A stretch of DNA of 64,000 nucleotides from Crossaster papposus (taxonomy: Eukaryota; Echinodermata; Asteroidea; Velatida; Solasteridae): positions 1,984,001 to 2,048,000 of the forward strand of contig JBAIAA010000648.1 in assembly GCA_037893245.1 (NCBI GenBank). The letters run 5' to 3'. Position 1 is the stretch's first letter. The number at the start of each line of letters is the position of its first letter. The notes beneath the pieces were generated by a model. The model did not search any database. It saw only the letters and a list, made by a program, of their open reading frames with translations, and was not told the origin of the DNA. The position numbers were made by a program, and so were the translations under genes. This document shows, piece by piece, positions 33,692-43,930 of the stretch.

Positions 33692-35027
33692 ACAAATCAT
33701 TAAACATTTGTTTTACTTTTTTGTGTAGAAATGACACCATATTTCTTGAATAGATGTGCAGAATTATCTAGAGTTTTGACCTTATTAGTGGTTTTCTGCC
33801 CCAAAATATTGAAATATTTCTTGAATAGTTAACAGCCGTCTCACAATTGTGGTGAGCTAACGTTGAATCTACTGTTATGTTTTAAGAAAATGTATACACA
33901 ACGGCAGAACACATCCAAAAGCATGTTTACCAAAAGTCACATTTACAAAAATGTACGAGGGTTTCCCTACACACAAGAGTAAAGGCACATTACAATGTTC
34001 AAGTAGTAAATTTACATGTTGTATTTATATAAACAAAAAATGTATGTATGTAACAAAACAGAGGGAGAGGAGATTGGCAATAATTTTGTCACCGTGTGGA
34101 TTGTCAGCTCGCATGTCACTCAGTAATAACTTGGCCTAGTACTAGTATGTAAACTATGTACATGTACATTCTACATGTACATGTACAGGATTGGCTACGG
34201 TTCATCACGGTTTGACTACGGTTCCACTCCCGGATGACCCTAAATATGAACCGTAGTGCATCCGGGGTGATCCGTAGCATATCCGGCTTTCGGTGGGACT
34301 GGGGCTTAACCCTGATCTCCTACTGAATGAATATACTGCTTGAAATTTTACGTATTGAATATTGGGTATTATTAGATATTGGAATATTTCTTGAATTTGG
34401 CCGTCTCACATTGTGGTGAGCTAACATTGAATCTACTGTTCCCTTTAAGAAAATGTACATACACAATGGCATGTTCATTAAAAGTCACATTTTACAAAAA
34501 TGTACAAGGGTTTCCTACACACAAGAGTGTAGGCACCTTACAATGTATTTGTAGTACATTTACATGTTGTATTTCTATAAACAAAAAATGTACATAAATG
34601 TAACATGTAACAAAACAGGGAGAGGAGATTGGCAATAATTGTTGTCACTGTGTGGATTGTCAGCTCGCATGTCACTCAATAAGATAACTTGGCCGAGTAC
34701 TAGTAATACATACTTGTACATGTACACAGTACTTGCCTATCAATCAAGTGATTCCAGTAGGCAGTAGGATAATCCCATTTGTAATAATTATAATTTCTAT
34801 AAACACGACACGAGCAAGGCCTGAAATACATGTATCTGTTACCGGTAGCAACCGGTTCGCAGTGAGCAAGGCTGCGTGTGATTCCCACTGATATCAGCCT
34901 AAGCCCGCCTGGGATCGAATTTCGTGAAAAAGAGGTAAACGCAAAGAGGTCACTGTTGCAACGATTCCACGGTGGAATCGCTCTGGTGGTTTCCGCGGGT
35001 GCTAGTCTGGTCATTTAGTATTTTCAG
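33692..35027. repeat. Duplicated AT-rich repeats around 33.9-34.7 kb
   Basis: A unit of roughly 200 bp (TTCCTACACACAAGAGT to CAGCTCGCATGTCACTCA) occurs at 33950-34135 and again at 34500-34690. Between them is unassigned sequence including a small CCGTAG-rich palindrome near 34190-34290. No gene seen. Confidence 0.5.
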
Positions 35028-35305
35028 TTGGACAAAAATTGTAACAAAGCTTTTGGACCTGAAATGTGTTCTTTGGTGGTATATCTCACCACTAAAAATT
35101 TCCCACCCGAATCCACCAATGGCAAACCTCAGTTTCACCTTAAATCCAAAATGGCCGCCAAATTCAAGATGGCCGACATGGTCAAATATTCAAATTGACC
35201 TAATTATGGAACTAAATAACATAGAAACACATTTGAGGTGTCATTTCCAACTAACTTTAGGATACTAATTCGTTTGGTGATACTTTTGAAGAGGTTAGAG
35301 GTCAA
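35028..35305. repeat. Left terminal inverted repeat of nuclease element
   Basis: It is the inverse of 38976-39253 and begins TTGGACAAAAATTG. It contains GGTGGTATATCTCACC, AATGGCCGCCAAATTC and AAGATGGCCGACATGGTC. The inner limit is GAGGTTAGAGGTCAA. Confidence 0.9.
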
Positions 35306-35621
35306 GGTTATGAGTCAAAGCCAAGATCAACATCAAATTTGACTAAAAGTTGACCCTGAAAAATTTCAAAATATAGTATATCAACTCATAAAGGCATTTG
35401 AAGTGTCATTTCCAACTCCAGCATGCAAGGTACACTTACTGAGGCCATACTGTTTGAAAAATACAAAGATTTGGTGATAACTTTCCAAATTTTGCAACAC
35501 ATGTTGGCCCTCATAAACACTCATACGTATGATACGGTACGGTATTAAGTATTCTCAACTTGAAACTGAAGTCAAAACATATGTTAAGGTGTCATCACCT
35601 ATCAGTAAAAGTCATTCAAAG
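35306..35621. other. Subterminal region with iterated GTGTCATTTCCAACT-like motifs
   Basis: CATTTGAAGTGTCATTTCCA at about 35397 echoes CATTTGAGGTGTCATTTCCA inside the TIR (about 35231). A shorter echo AAGGTGTCATCACC lies near 35586. These iterated motifs are candidate binding sites for the element's own protein. No poly(A) signal was obvious. Confidence 0.45.
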
Positions 35622-38600
35622 TCATGTATCAACATCCCCGTCATCATCAACATCCATCTGTGGTCCATTCAGGCATGTTATGCCTTTGCACTGGCCACAT
35701 GCTGGTGTGCAATGTAGTCCATTCTTGCGGCAGGTACACGATTTCTTGTCGCATTTACCGCCACAGTTGCATCGCATTACCTTGAGGAGTCTGTCTGGTG
35801 CCGCTGGCTGAGTCATTCTGATAGGCACCAAACCGGTAGAAGATGCTTTCCAACCCCAATCAGTAGGGGGTATATCGTTACCACGCCATGCTTGTACCTG
35901 GTGATAAGTCCGATGGCTATGGAAGGCAGCAGCATCACACGTTGGTGGAAGCTTCTCTGGAGACACATATTGTGTAGCAGTGGCCACCTTCTGCATGAAC
36001 TTCGTCTCTCGTGCAGAGTTGAGAGTGAGAGATTCTGTGCACCCATATATCACCAGCAGGGCTGCCTCTCCAGCCCTTTCTATGTCCTCTTTCGTGGAAG
36101 ATGGCGACATAAAGACGGATGTCGACTCTTTCAGTGCTGCGTACTTCGCAAGAACAGTAACTTTGCCAATCCCATATGGCCTTGATGTGGTATCACACCC
36201 ACTAAGCGCATGCAGAAAGAGTAGAGCTTCTGCGAGGACAACATTCATATTCTTTTTCAATGTAGTGATGCACACTGTCTGTTTCGAGGTCACCATGTAC
36301 AAGTTATTATCTGTGACATTAGCATGATGTGTCATAAGCTGAAATACGTCGGAATCTTCTGCGACCACAGCTGTTGGCTTTGTCCTCGCAGAAGAGCATG
36401 CCAACACACATATTTTGTAGTCAGCATCTCCTTCGGCATGCTCTACAGTGACATCAGCTTTGACCATATCATCTGCAAGAAGGTTGATGAAGGCCTGCTT
36501 GTTTGATGCATTGGCCAGGAAAGCCTTTTTGCTCATGGTTAGATTCATTTCTCCTGATACCGATACTGAAGCACCAACATCAGTTCCTGTCCTACGACGA
36601 TGGGCTTCATCCTTGGTGCTGGAACCATGATACCCATCAAACACAACCAAAGCATGTCCATAGCTTGCTGCTACAGAATTCCCCACTATGGAAGTTAGGA
36701 TGCTATCCCCGACACTTTGAGCATTGTCAGCATTCACCGAGTCATCTGCCACCAACCCTGTTGATAGACTTACAAGCTTTTCTGAGTTTTTGTCATATGG
36801 TCCCCGCTCAACAAACACTTGAAGAAGCTTATGTATATCGGACATGTCACGTCGGATGCATGATGTTGCCAGAGCGCTATCGATGAGGAAATGGCCACGC
36901 ACCGCACGGGCGACTGCTTTTCCGCTCAACATCTGGTCGACAGATCCCTCAGCATAGACTTGAGCTAGCATCTCCTTGAGGCCAGACCCAGCCATGATGG
37001 ATCCAATCGCGCCTAGTAGACTCATCTCGGTGTGAAACCCTCCGAGCAGTAGCACAATATGCCGTAGACGACTTGACATGGGTTGATCTTCAATGACCAT
37101 GAGTGCGATCCAATATAACTGCTGATCAAAAGTTATGATGGGAGTCACATGCTGCTGCTCAGCTACGTCACAGAGGTACTCCAGGGTTGAACGAACACAA
37201 GTGGGGCTGCTTGGCGTTAAATCGATCATGGGTAGGAACAACTGCGTGCTTTTCCCTGGATTGGGCACTCCAGTGTGTAGTGACTGCATGTACCCAGACC
37301 ATAAAGGTCGCGGCTGAGATACATGCATCGATACTTGCCACAATATGTCCAACTTGGCATTCTGCATATCCTGAACACATGCACGAATGCTGGTGTACTT
37401 TATATTCGCTAGAACTGCCTTGGGGTCCCTTTGGAATATGATTGAATGTTCCCCAATTTTCCGGATGTCCTCTAGCGAGACCGTATTTCTTTGGATTTCA
37501 TTTTTGACAAGCCTGGCAGGTGTGATAGCGCCCATCTGACCCATCATATGAATCACATGCTCACCATCCAGTGTCTTTGCATTATGGTCGACATTGTCAG
37601 CGATTAAATGTAGCAGCGAATCTGCAGTGACCTCACCAGTGTCTACTCCCTGTGTGACAGCAACATTTCTTTTGTACAGGCCTGCCTCTGAATATGATGA
37701 GCAGAAGCCAAATTTGAAGAGAAGATCAACCAAGTCGCGATGACCATATTTGTGATCAAGTGTTACGCACATACCAACTTGTAGAGGGGAGAGGAAAGCT
37801 CTTGGACAGGTGGCACTCATGATGGATTGGCCGATAGAAGCGCATCGCAGGTTTGCTTGTTTGCTTTTGATGATTGTCTGTAGAAGCAGGCACAGTGAAG
37901 GGGGCAAGATGCCGAGATTATGGTCAATTGATTTGATATCGGACACCTCTGGGTACACATCGTTGTGTTTTGGGGCACTCTTTATTTCATTTCTAATGTA
38001 GCTACCAACCACCTTGATTAGCGCGTCCATATCATCGGTGTTCTCTTTTACTTTTGTATGCGCCTCTTGTATTAGTTGTTTTACATTCGACGTAAGAGTA
38101 ACGATGAGTGGTTGCTGCTTCGATGACGTAATCGACACTCTCTTGCCATAGTGTGCATAGAGTTGTCGTTGGAGGTGTTTCTTGGAATATACTTCACAGA
38201 ATTGACTGACCATGATTTCATACAGTTCGTCCAAAGTGATTGTCTCATCGTCATTGTTTTCAAGATATTCAATAACATGCATGAATGCCGATTTCTTAAC
38301 TTCATCAATTGCTCCGCTAGGGCGTCCACGCTTTTTGGGGGGCACATCAACAGTCAAGTTGCGGTTAGACATGAAGTTTTGGAAGCATCTACGATGGTAA
38401 ATTGCCTCCTCTGCCGGTAGGTCACGGATGCATGTGAGCCTATGTGAGACATCATCAGCCCACGTATCGGCTTGTTTTTCACGACGTTCTGCACACTTGT
38501 GGAGGATAGTCTCTTTCATGGAGAGGATCATTACATGACTGTATTGAAATTCATGATTAGTGGGGTATTTTGTGGCCTTCTCCTGATCGACATACGTTCC

Positions 38601-38936
38601 ACAGAGATAACAGTCTGCATGGAAAGAGAAGTCTTTGACATCAGATCGGAGTTTTGGGGTCAAGTCCGAATCATGTTTGCGTTTACTCATCTGTTCGTAT
38701 CGTCTGGAACTTGTGTGATCTCTTTGACACGCTTGATGAACATATAGTTTTACATTTTCATCATAAACATGAATAAGAATGGGGTTTTGGGGATTTAGTT
38801 CATTGTGTTTAAGAGTAAAGTCGTTGATAGTCTGAAGACCTTTGCGTCCTACGCACCCATATCCCTTAGCGGTGAATGTTATACTCTCCTTACAGAGTAT
38901 GCACACTGCATCTGGATCACGGCTGCACGATGACAT
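35622..38936 (-). CDS. 1,104-aa FEN1/XPG-like (PIN) nuclease with C-terminal CXC domain
   Basis: This intact ORF starts ATG 38936. Residues 12-190 hold paired Cys/His motifs (CILC, CYLCG, HKC, HRRCF) suggesting zinc binding, followed by a basic KKRGRP. Residues 560-690 include MIDLTP, ITFDQQLYW and LLGGFHTEMS, a module I cannot assign. Residues 761-930 match FEN1/XPG nucleases: VVFDGY (D767), EHAEGDAD (E835, D837, D839), AEDSDVF (D861, D863) and LSGCDTTSRPYGIGKV (D915 plus the helix-hairpin GIG). These parallel the acidic metal ligands and H2TH of FEN1. Residues 1056-1088 form a CXC domain (CX1CX3CX4CX1CX6CX3CX2CX4C) as in tesmin/TSO1-type DNA-binding proteins. TTATTTTTATTTTTCAG 13 bp before the ATG could be a 3' splice site. 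Flanking TIRs imply transposition, but no DDE transposase is recognised. From memory, similar uncharacterised proteins occur in fish and invertebrate genomes. Confidence 0.85.
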   Translation of the reverse strand: MSSCSRDPDAVCILCKESITFTAKGYGCVGRKGLQTINDFTLKHNELNPQNPILIHVYDENVKLYVHQACQRDHTSSRRYEQMSKRKHDSDLTPKLRSDVKDFSFHADCYLCGTYVDQEKATKYPTNHEFQYSHVMILSMKETILHKCAERREKQADTWADDVSHRLTCIRDLPAEEAIYHRRCFQNFMSNRNLTVDVPPKKRGRPSGAIDEVKKSAFMHVIEYLENNDDETITLDELYEIMVSQFCEVYSKKHLQRQLYAHYGKRVSITSSKQQPLIVTLTSNVKQLIQEAHTKVKENTDDMDALIKVVGSYIRNEIKSAPKHNDVYPEVSDIKSIDHNLGILPPSLCLLLQTIIKSKQANLRCASIGQSIMSATCPRAFLSPLQVGMCVTLDHKYGHRDLVDLLFKFGFCSSYSEAGLYKRNVAVTQGVDTGEVTADSLLHLIADNVDHNAKTLDGEHVIHMMGQMGAITPARLVKNEIQRNTVSLEDIRKIGEHSIIFQRDPKAVLANIKYTSIRACVQDMQNAKLDILWQVSMHVSQPRPLWSGYMQSLHTGVPNPGKSTQLFLPMIDLTPSSPTCVRSTLEYLCDVAEQQHVTPIITFDQQLYWIALMVIEDQPMSSRLRHIVLLLGGFHTEMSLLGAIGSIMAGSGLKEMLAQVYAEGSVDQMLSGKAVARAVRGHFLIDSALATSCIRRDMSDIHKLLQVFVERGPYDKNSEKLVSLSTGLVADDSVNADNAQSVGDSILTSIVGNSVAASYGHALVVFDGYHGSSTKDEAHRRRTGTDVGASVSVSGEMNLTMSKKAFLANASNKQAFINLLADDMVKADVTVEHAEGDADYKICVLACSSARTKPTAVVAEDSDVFQLMTHHANVTDNNLYMVTSKQTVCITTLKKNMNVVLAEALLFLHALSGCDTTSRPYGIGKVTVLAKYAALKESTSVFMSPSSTKEDIERAGEAALLVIYGCTESLTLNSARETKFMQKVATATQYVSPEKLPPTCDAAAFHSHRTYHQVQAWRGNDIPPTDWGWKASSTGLVPIRMTQPAAPDRLLKVMRCNCGGKCDKKSCTCRKNGLHCTPACGQCKGITCLNGPQMDVDDDGDVDT

Positions 38937-38975
38937 AGCTGTTACATTTCTGAAAAATAAAAATAAATTAATACA

Positions 38976-39253
38976 TTGACCTCTAACCTCCTCGAAAGTA
39001 TCACCAAATGAATTGTTATCCTAAAGTTAGTTGAAAATGACACCTTAAATGTCTTTCTATGTTATTTAGTCCCATAATTAGGTCAATTTGAATATTTGAC
39101 CATGTCGGCCATCTTGAATTTGGCGGCCATTTTGAATTTAAGGTGAAACTGAGGTTTGCCATTGGTGGATTCGGGTGGGAAATTTTTAGTGATGAGATAT
39201 ACCACCAAAGAACACATTTCAGGTCCAAAAGCTTTGTTACAATTTTTGTCCAA
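38976..39253. repeat. Right terminal inverted repeat of nuclease element
   Basis: Inverse of 35028-35305. The ORF start lies 40 bp inside it, so the TIR probably carries the promoter and 5' leader. Confidence 0.9.
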
Positions 39254-39489
39254 CCTCTTATTGATCTCCACTCTTCGTATACCAGCCTATGCGCGCGGGG
39301 GCCCGTGTTGGGTTGCGCGCGCGCCAAACCAGTTAGATCGAGTTTTAGAGACCGCGTGTGAAGCGGAGTTTTGTACGACAGTTGTCGGTAGAGTTTTGGA
39401 GTAATAAACCAGGCTAAAGGCAGCCATTTTCACAGAAGAAGTGTTTCCGTGTGTCGGTTAATGCGTCAGGATACCCAGGGAGAAATCAC

Positions 39490-39850
39490 GTTACAATATC
39501 TCTAAATAATTAAAGATGAATAATTAGAGATGTCTCTAAATAATGAAAGATATCCCTAAATAATTAAAGATATTTCTAAATAATTAAAGATATCTCTAAA
39601 TGAATTTAAAAATATATCTTAATCATTCTAAAATATCCTACTTTTAAACATTTGAGACCAGTACATCTTGTTACATCTCTTGTTTCATCGTTGGTTTTCA
39701 TCGTTGCAGGTTGGCCAGACGTTTCTCTGTTTAAATAGGACAGCCTCTTACTCGAGGCGGGATTTCTAACGATCCTTGTCGCGCCTCTACTCCTGCGTAA
39801 GTGAAGCCCTCCAAAGGTCTGCCATCATGACGCCATCACACTATGGCTGG
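39490..39850. repeat. Direct repeat copy 1 (ATATCTCTAAATAATTAAAG block plus GC-richer tail)
   Basis: A microsatellite of AAAGATATCTCTAAATAATT units is followed by TTACATCTCTTGTTTCATCG and GTTGGCCAGACGTTTCTCTG, then a tail to ATGGCTGGCCC. The same order recurs at 40975-41355. The last part of copy 2 leads into a LINE fragment. Confidence 0.7.
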
Positions 39851-40529
39851 CCCGCTGGTTGCTGTTCCGGCTCGTGTTTGCCTCGGGAGTGGTCAAGCTG
39901 ACTAATCGCTGCCTGACAAGGTGGGGGCTGACGACACTGGACTGGCACTACGAGTCACAGGTAAATGGCTCTCGGACATTGACGAGTTATCAGGGACCAA
40001 TTTCAAGTAACCGTAGCTTCAAAGCACAAAACGTCGATATATATTGATATTACCCAAATACTCGATACTATTTTGAAATCGAAATCGCCGATGTCACTTT
40101 TTTAATCATATCGAAATATCAACATTTCGATATATCGAAAATTTTGATGTATCTAAATTTTGATGTTCCTAAATGATATCGAAAACACCGAAAGATTGTC
40201 AGATTATCCAGAAAATCTCAGGGCTTTAGTATATTAGAAAAGCTGCCGTCTTTATTTGTAGCTTAAAACATTTGAGTAGGCCTATTAAATAAAATACGTT
40301 CGACGACCAACTGCTGTGTAAAGTTGTTCTTTGTGTTTCACCCGCGGCCCGCCGCTTTAGTTTACAACCGCTTGCACTGTAAAATCTCAAAAGAAACCGG
40401 CCATGCTGCCCCAGCCTATCGGTTGTTCGGGACGTAACCCTCCCTTGATCTGATAACATTTTGGGGTGGCCAATCACGAGTCGGGAATTGCGGGGAGCGT
40501 TCTCTGTACCCTGCTATTGGCCTAGCAAG
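39851..40529. other. No recognised gene
   Basis: An ATCGATATATCGAAAT-type AT-rich patch lies at 40030-40200. Nothing else recognised. Confidence 0.3.
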
Positions 40530-40712
40530 CCAGTCTGGATTCCAAGACCGAGCTGTTCATTTGGGGCGCGCCGTCCGTTATCTGGGCTTATTGAGGGCGC
40601 CCTTATAATAGGGCGCCCTCATAATAGGGCGCCCTCAATAAGCCCAGATAACGAACGGCGCGCCCCGCGGAACAAATGAACAGCAGCTTGGTCTTGGAAT
40701 CAAGACTAGTAC
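40530..40712. repeat. Long hairpin MITE
   Basis: Arms (GATTCCAAGACCGAGCTGTT, ATTTGGGGCGCGCCGT, TATCTGGGCTTATTGAGGGC and inverses) pair over about 80 bp around a loop of repeated AATAGGGCGCCCTCAT. One of the most perfect palindromes in the window. Confidence 0.8.
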
Positions 40713-40974
40713 TAGCAAGCGGAAGCGGCAACCGTAATCATTTCTTATCTTCGTTGTAAAACCATAAACACGCGGGCTGGCACAATTTGATATTGTTCGG
40801 ACCGACAACATGCGCGGAGGATCAAGCAGAAAACTGGTAAACACAGGAAATAATCGATATATCGAGTATACTCGATATTGAATTTCCGATTATCGATTAT
40901 TATAAAAAACTGACATCGACGGACGTTAGACGAGCCCATTTAACATTTACTACTTACGTAACAGTATTTTTAAG

Positions 40975-41355
40975 TTAATTAGAGATATCTCCAAATGAAT
41001 TAAAGATATCTCTAAATAATTAAAGATATGTCTCTAACAAATTAAAGATGAATAATTAAAGATGTCTCTGAATAATTAAAGATATTTCTAAAAATTTAAA
41101 GATATCTCTAAATGAATTAAAAATATCTCTTAGTCATTCAAAAATATCCTACTTTTAAACATTTGAGACCAGTAATTCTTGTTACATCTCTTGTTTCATC
41201 GTTGGTTTTCATCGTTGCAGGTTGGCCAGACGTTTCTCTGTTTCAGTGGAACAGCCTCTTACTCGAGGCGGGATTTCTAACGATTCTTGTCGCACCTCTA
41301 CACCTGCGTAAGTGAAGCCCTCCCAAGGCTATCATGAAGCTATCACGCTATGGCT
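40975..41355. repeat. Direct repeat copy 2
   Basis: Matches 39490-39850 in order and orientation with small differences. It may be the 5' part of the LINE remnant that follows. Confidence 0.7.
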
Positions 41356-41359
41356 GGCC

Positions 41360-41792
41360 CGAGAAGCGCTGTCATCGTGGAAGGTGATCTCAATGGCCAC
41401 GCATGAGGTACATTGTAGTGGAGTCGTTCTGCTACCTGGGTGACATGATGGGTGCGGAAGGAGGATCAGATGCTCCAGTGACATCACACGTGAGGAGTGG
41501 CGGGTGGAAAAAGTTCAGGGAGCTGGGCCCATTTTTTACATCCAAGGCGCCGCCCCTGAAAATGAAGGGCCATGTGTACACGTCTTTTGGCCGACCGCGC
41601 AAGACATGGCTAAGCTCCGTGTCAGATGACATGCGACTGCTTGGAGTCAATGCAAGGGATGCGACGGACAGGGCCAAGTGGAGGAGAGCCATAGGGACAG
41701 AGCAGGCCATCCCAGAACAGACTGAACAACGGCCTTATAAAACTGACATGATGAATCATCTCAATGAAGGAATATCAGTGCAAAATTGTTAA
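41360..41792 (+). pseudogene. RTE/LINE remnant: endonuclease motif fused to RT C-terminus
   Basis: AVIVEGDLNGHA (about 41360-41402) resembles an APE-endonuclease GDLNGH motif and ends in a stop. Immediately after, the frame at 41403 reads VESFCYLGDMMGAEGG, HVRSGGWKKFREL and, after a deletion, GRPRKTWLSSVSDDMRLLG. This is the conserved C-terminal end of many invertebrate LINE RTs. The catalytic RT region between them is deleted. Confidence 0.75.
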
Positions 41793-42339
41793 AAAGACAT
41801 ACATGTAGATATAGAACTGTTTCCTAACCTAGGACTGTTAGGAAATAGTTTTGTTACATTGCTTTTATTTTTGTCGGTCAGATCTTGTTTCTCATCATGT
41901 TGACGAGCAACTACAATTTCTTCAACCTGTTGACGGTCACGCTGTGCATCCCGCTACTTGACGATCAGTTTCTTGGCAAGTATAAACCAGCTGTCAAGAG
42001 TACAGAGCGTTCTTATTTTTGAGTAGATGTTTGCTCATCCCTAACCCTCCTAGATTCATCAAAATCTAACAGGAGGTTTTTGAATAATTTTATACTTTCT
42101 TCAGCTTTGCCCCAGAAAAAATGTTCACTCAACATATCACTTCCAGCAGGCCAATTTCACGAAAAATTAAAATCAATCTTAGAAAGACTAACTTATCCTA
42201 ATAGGATGAGTTACTCTTCGTAAGATTGATCTTGGCATTTGTGAAACGGCCCCAGGATTATACTATCCTTGACTCTGGAAAACAACGCTCAGTGGGCTAC
42301 CCGTAAGACTATTTTTACCATACTTCGTTAAACAGTATA
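41793..42339. other. No recognised gene
   Basis: A small inverted pair, TTAATCTTAGAAAGACTAAC-like and its partner, lies near 42170-42240. Otherwise unassigned. Confidence 0.3.
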
Positions 42340-42739
42340 CACATATTGGACTGGCAGCAATGAGGGCACTAGAGCACGTCTATTCCCCCAAGGGACTGTG
42401 AGTGACTAGAAGGGGGACCTATTTCCCGAGGCCGAAGGCTGAGGGAATAGACGTGCTCTAGTGACTGAACCATGCCAGTCCATATGTGTTTTATAACACA
42501 CCTCGGTCCAAAATATGAAATAAGAAAAGAAACCGCCATTTTTCATATTAAGATGAGCCTGGCAAACATCTCAAGGGCACTGTAACCAGTCAAAAAATGT
42601 AAGTCTATTGCCCGCTTCGGGAACTATTTCCCGCAAATTCATGGTGGCGCAATTCTCATGCACTAGCCTATATCAGTTCACCCCACGTGACCGTGTTTCA
42701 GCCAACCAGAATACAGAACTAGCAAGAGGTGTGTTATAA
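42340..42739. mobile_element. Hairpin plus TTATAACACACCTC inverted-repeat element
   Basis: A palindrome (42340-42488; CACATATTGGACTGGCA, GAGCACGTCTATTCCC and inverses) directly adjoins a 249-bp element with ends TTATAACACACCTC and GAGGTGTGTTATAA (42491-42504, 42726-42739). The same two-part layout recurs at 43322-43930. Confidence 0.7.
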
Positions 42740-43164
42740 TCAATTTTATTTTTTATACTATTTACGTAGTACATCTTGCCATTTGTGTACATTACTATTC
42801 ACTTCCACCAGTAGCCTGCAAACGTACCGCAAATTCTAGATTCTGCTGTTGTTTTTCTTTTTGTAGGTGATTCTTTTGTTGCCAGAGTTGGCCGTTGTTT
42901 GGTCAAGTTGGTGTCCTTCACAGTCTGGTTAAAAAGTGCGTTGTCTGACATGTAATGACCCAAATACCACATGAGATATCTATCTTGTGGTATATTACCA
43001 CACAAAACCATTTTGTATGACTGTCCTGGGGTAATTTGTGTGGTATCTAAGTAATTACCACAGGAATACCACAGGGCAGCGATGTCCTGTGGTACATACC
43101 ACATAAATTTGTGTGGTATTTGACTGTCCTGTGGTAATTGTGTTATATACCACAGGACTTTTTC
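42740..43164. repeat. TCCTGTGGTA/TACCACAGGA dispersed repeats
   Basis: About eight short copies of TGTCCTGTGGTA or its inverse lie between 42960 and 43160. No gene seen. Confidence 0.5.
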
Positions 43165-43321
43165 GTAAGGGTAGTACCAGTCAGACAGACTGAGGTGGTG
43201 TGTATTGGTGGATAGTACCAGTCAGATGTGTGTAGTAGTGCGGATAGTATCAGTCAGACGTGTGTGTTGGTGAATAGTATCGGTGAGACAGACTGAGGTG
43301 GTGTTTATTGGTGGATAGTAT
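43165..43321. repeat. Short inverted minisatellite arm (left)
   Basis: Units such as GATAGTACCAGTCAGACAGA with CTGAGGTGGTGT are the reverse complement of the long array at 43931-45330. Confidence 0.8.
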
Positions 43322-43930
43322 ACAAATATTGACTGCTTTGAGTGGTATAGTAAAACTAGCCTCCCGAGGTGATCCATGGAGCATTCTATTTTCTCGAGGC
43401 GAAGCCGAGGGAAAATAGAATGCTCCATGGATCACCTCGGGAGGCTAGTTTTACTATACCGCGAAATAAAGCAGTCAATATTTGTTTTATAACACCTCAC
43501 TCACAGATTCTGCACAATTTAAGGGTTCTTTAGTAGTACTAGTACTCTCCATTTTGTCAATCTACGTGCAAGCAGTGCGTTGTTTACGAAAGAAATGTAC
43601 GTTAAATTTGCGTTTTGAAAGGGCACCCGACTATTTGTATCTTCGTTCCCTTTTTCTCGATCATACGTGTACTTTGTTGCCTTGATGAACGGGTGCGAGG
43701 GTGATAGAGCAATGTTTACGCAATGCACCGAAACACACGTCTGGGTTTCAGTCACGCTTTCGTTGCTATGCGCATAGTACGTGTGTTGCTATGCGCATAG
43801 TACTTTTTCAGAACGAGGCTGCGTGGTTTAGTCTTTTTGGAGCGCAAGTAAAAAATAGTAAAAATAGCAAGTGACACGTGACGCGCTCTCGGCCAATCAA
43901 GACACAGAATCTGTGAGTGAGGTGTTATAA
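43322..43930. mobile_element. Hairpin plus TTATAACACCTC inverted-repeat element
   Basis: A near-perfect palindrome (43322-43486; ATTGACTGCTTT, GATCCATGGAGCATTCTATT and inverses) is joined to a 444-bp element with ends TTATAACACCTCACTCACAG and its inverse (43487 onward, up to 43930). Same family as 42340-42739. It lies exactly between the two inverted minisatellite arms. Confidence 0.75.

Larger units (their letters stand above)
35028..39253 (-). mobile_element. TIR element encoding a FEN1/PIN-like nuclease with CXC domain
   Basis: A 4,226-bp unit is bounded by 278-bp inverted repeats (35028-35305 and 38976-39253) that differ at about a dozen positions by eye. Outer ends read TTGGACAAAAATTGTAAC. 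The only long ORF (35622-38936, minus) is intact and intronless within the coding part. Subterminal GGTGTCATTTCCAACT-type motifs recur at the left end. No convincing target-site duplication was found next to the ends. Structure and intactness in otherwise decayed DNA suggest a young DNA transposon. The superfamily is not recognised. Confidence 0.75.

Noticed and set aside
35813-38747. Many plus-strand ORFs of 60-127 codons
   Set aside because: They are shadows of the 1,104-codon minus ORF and show no motifs of their own.
35011-39270. Target-site duplication around the nuclease element
   Set aside because: Bases next to the ends (TTTTCAG on the left, CCTCTTA on the right) do not match. I could not find a convincing duplication.
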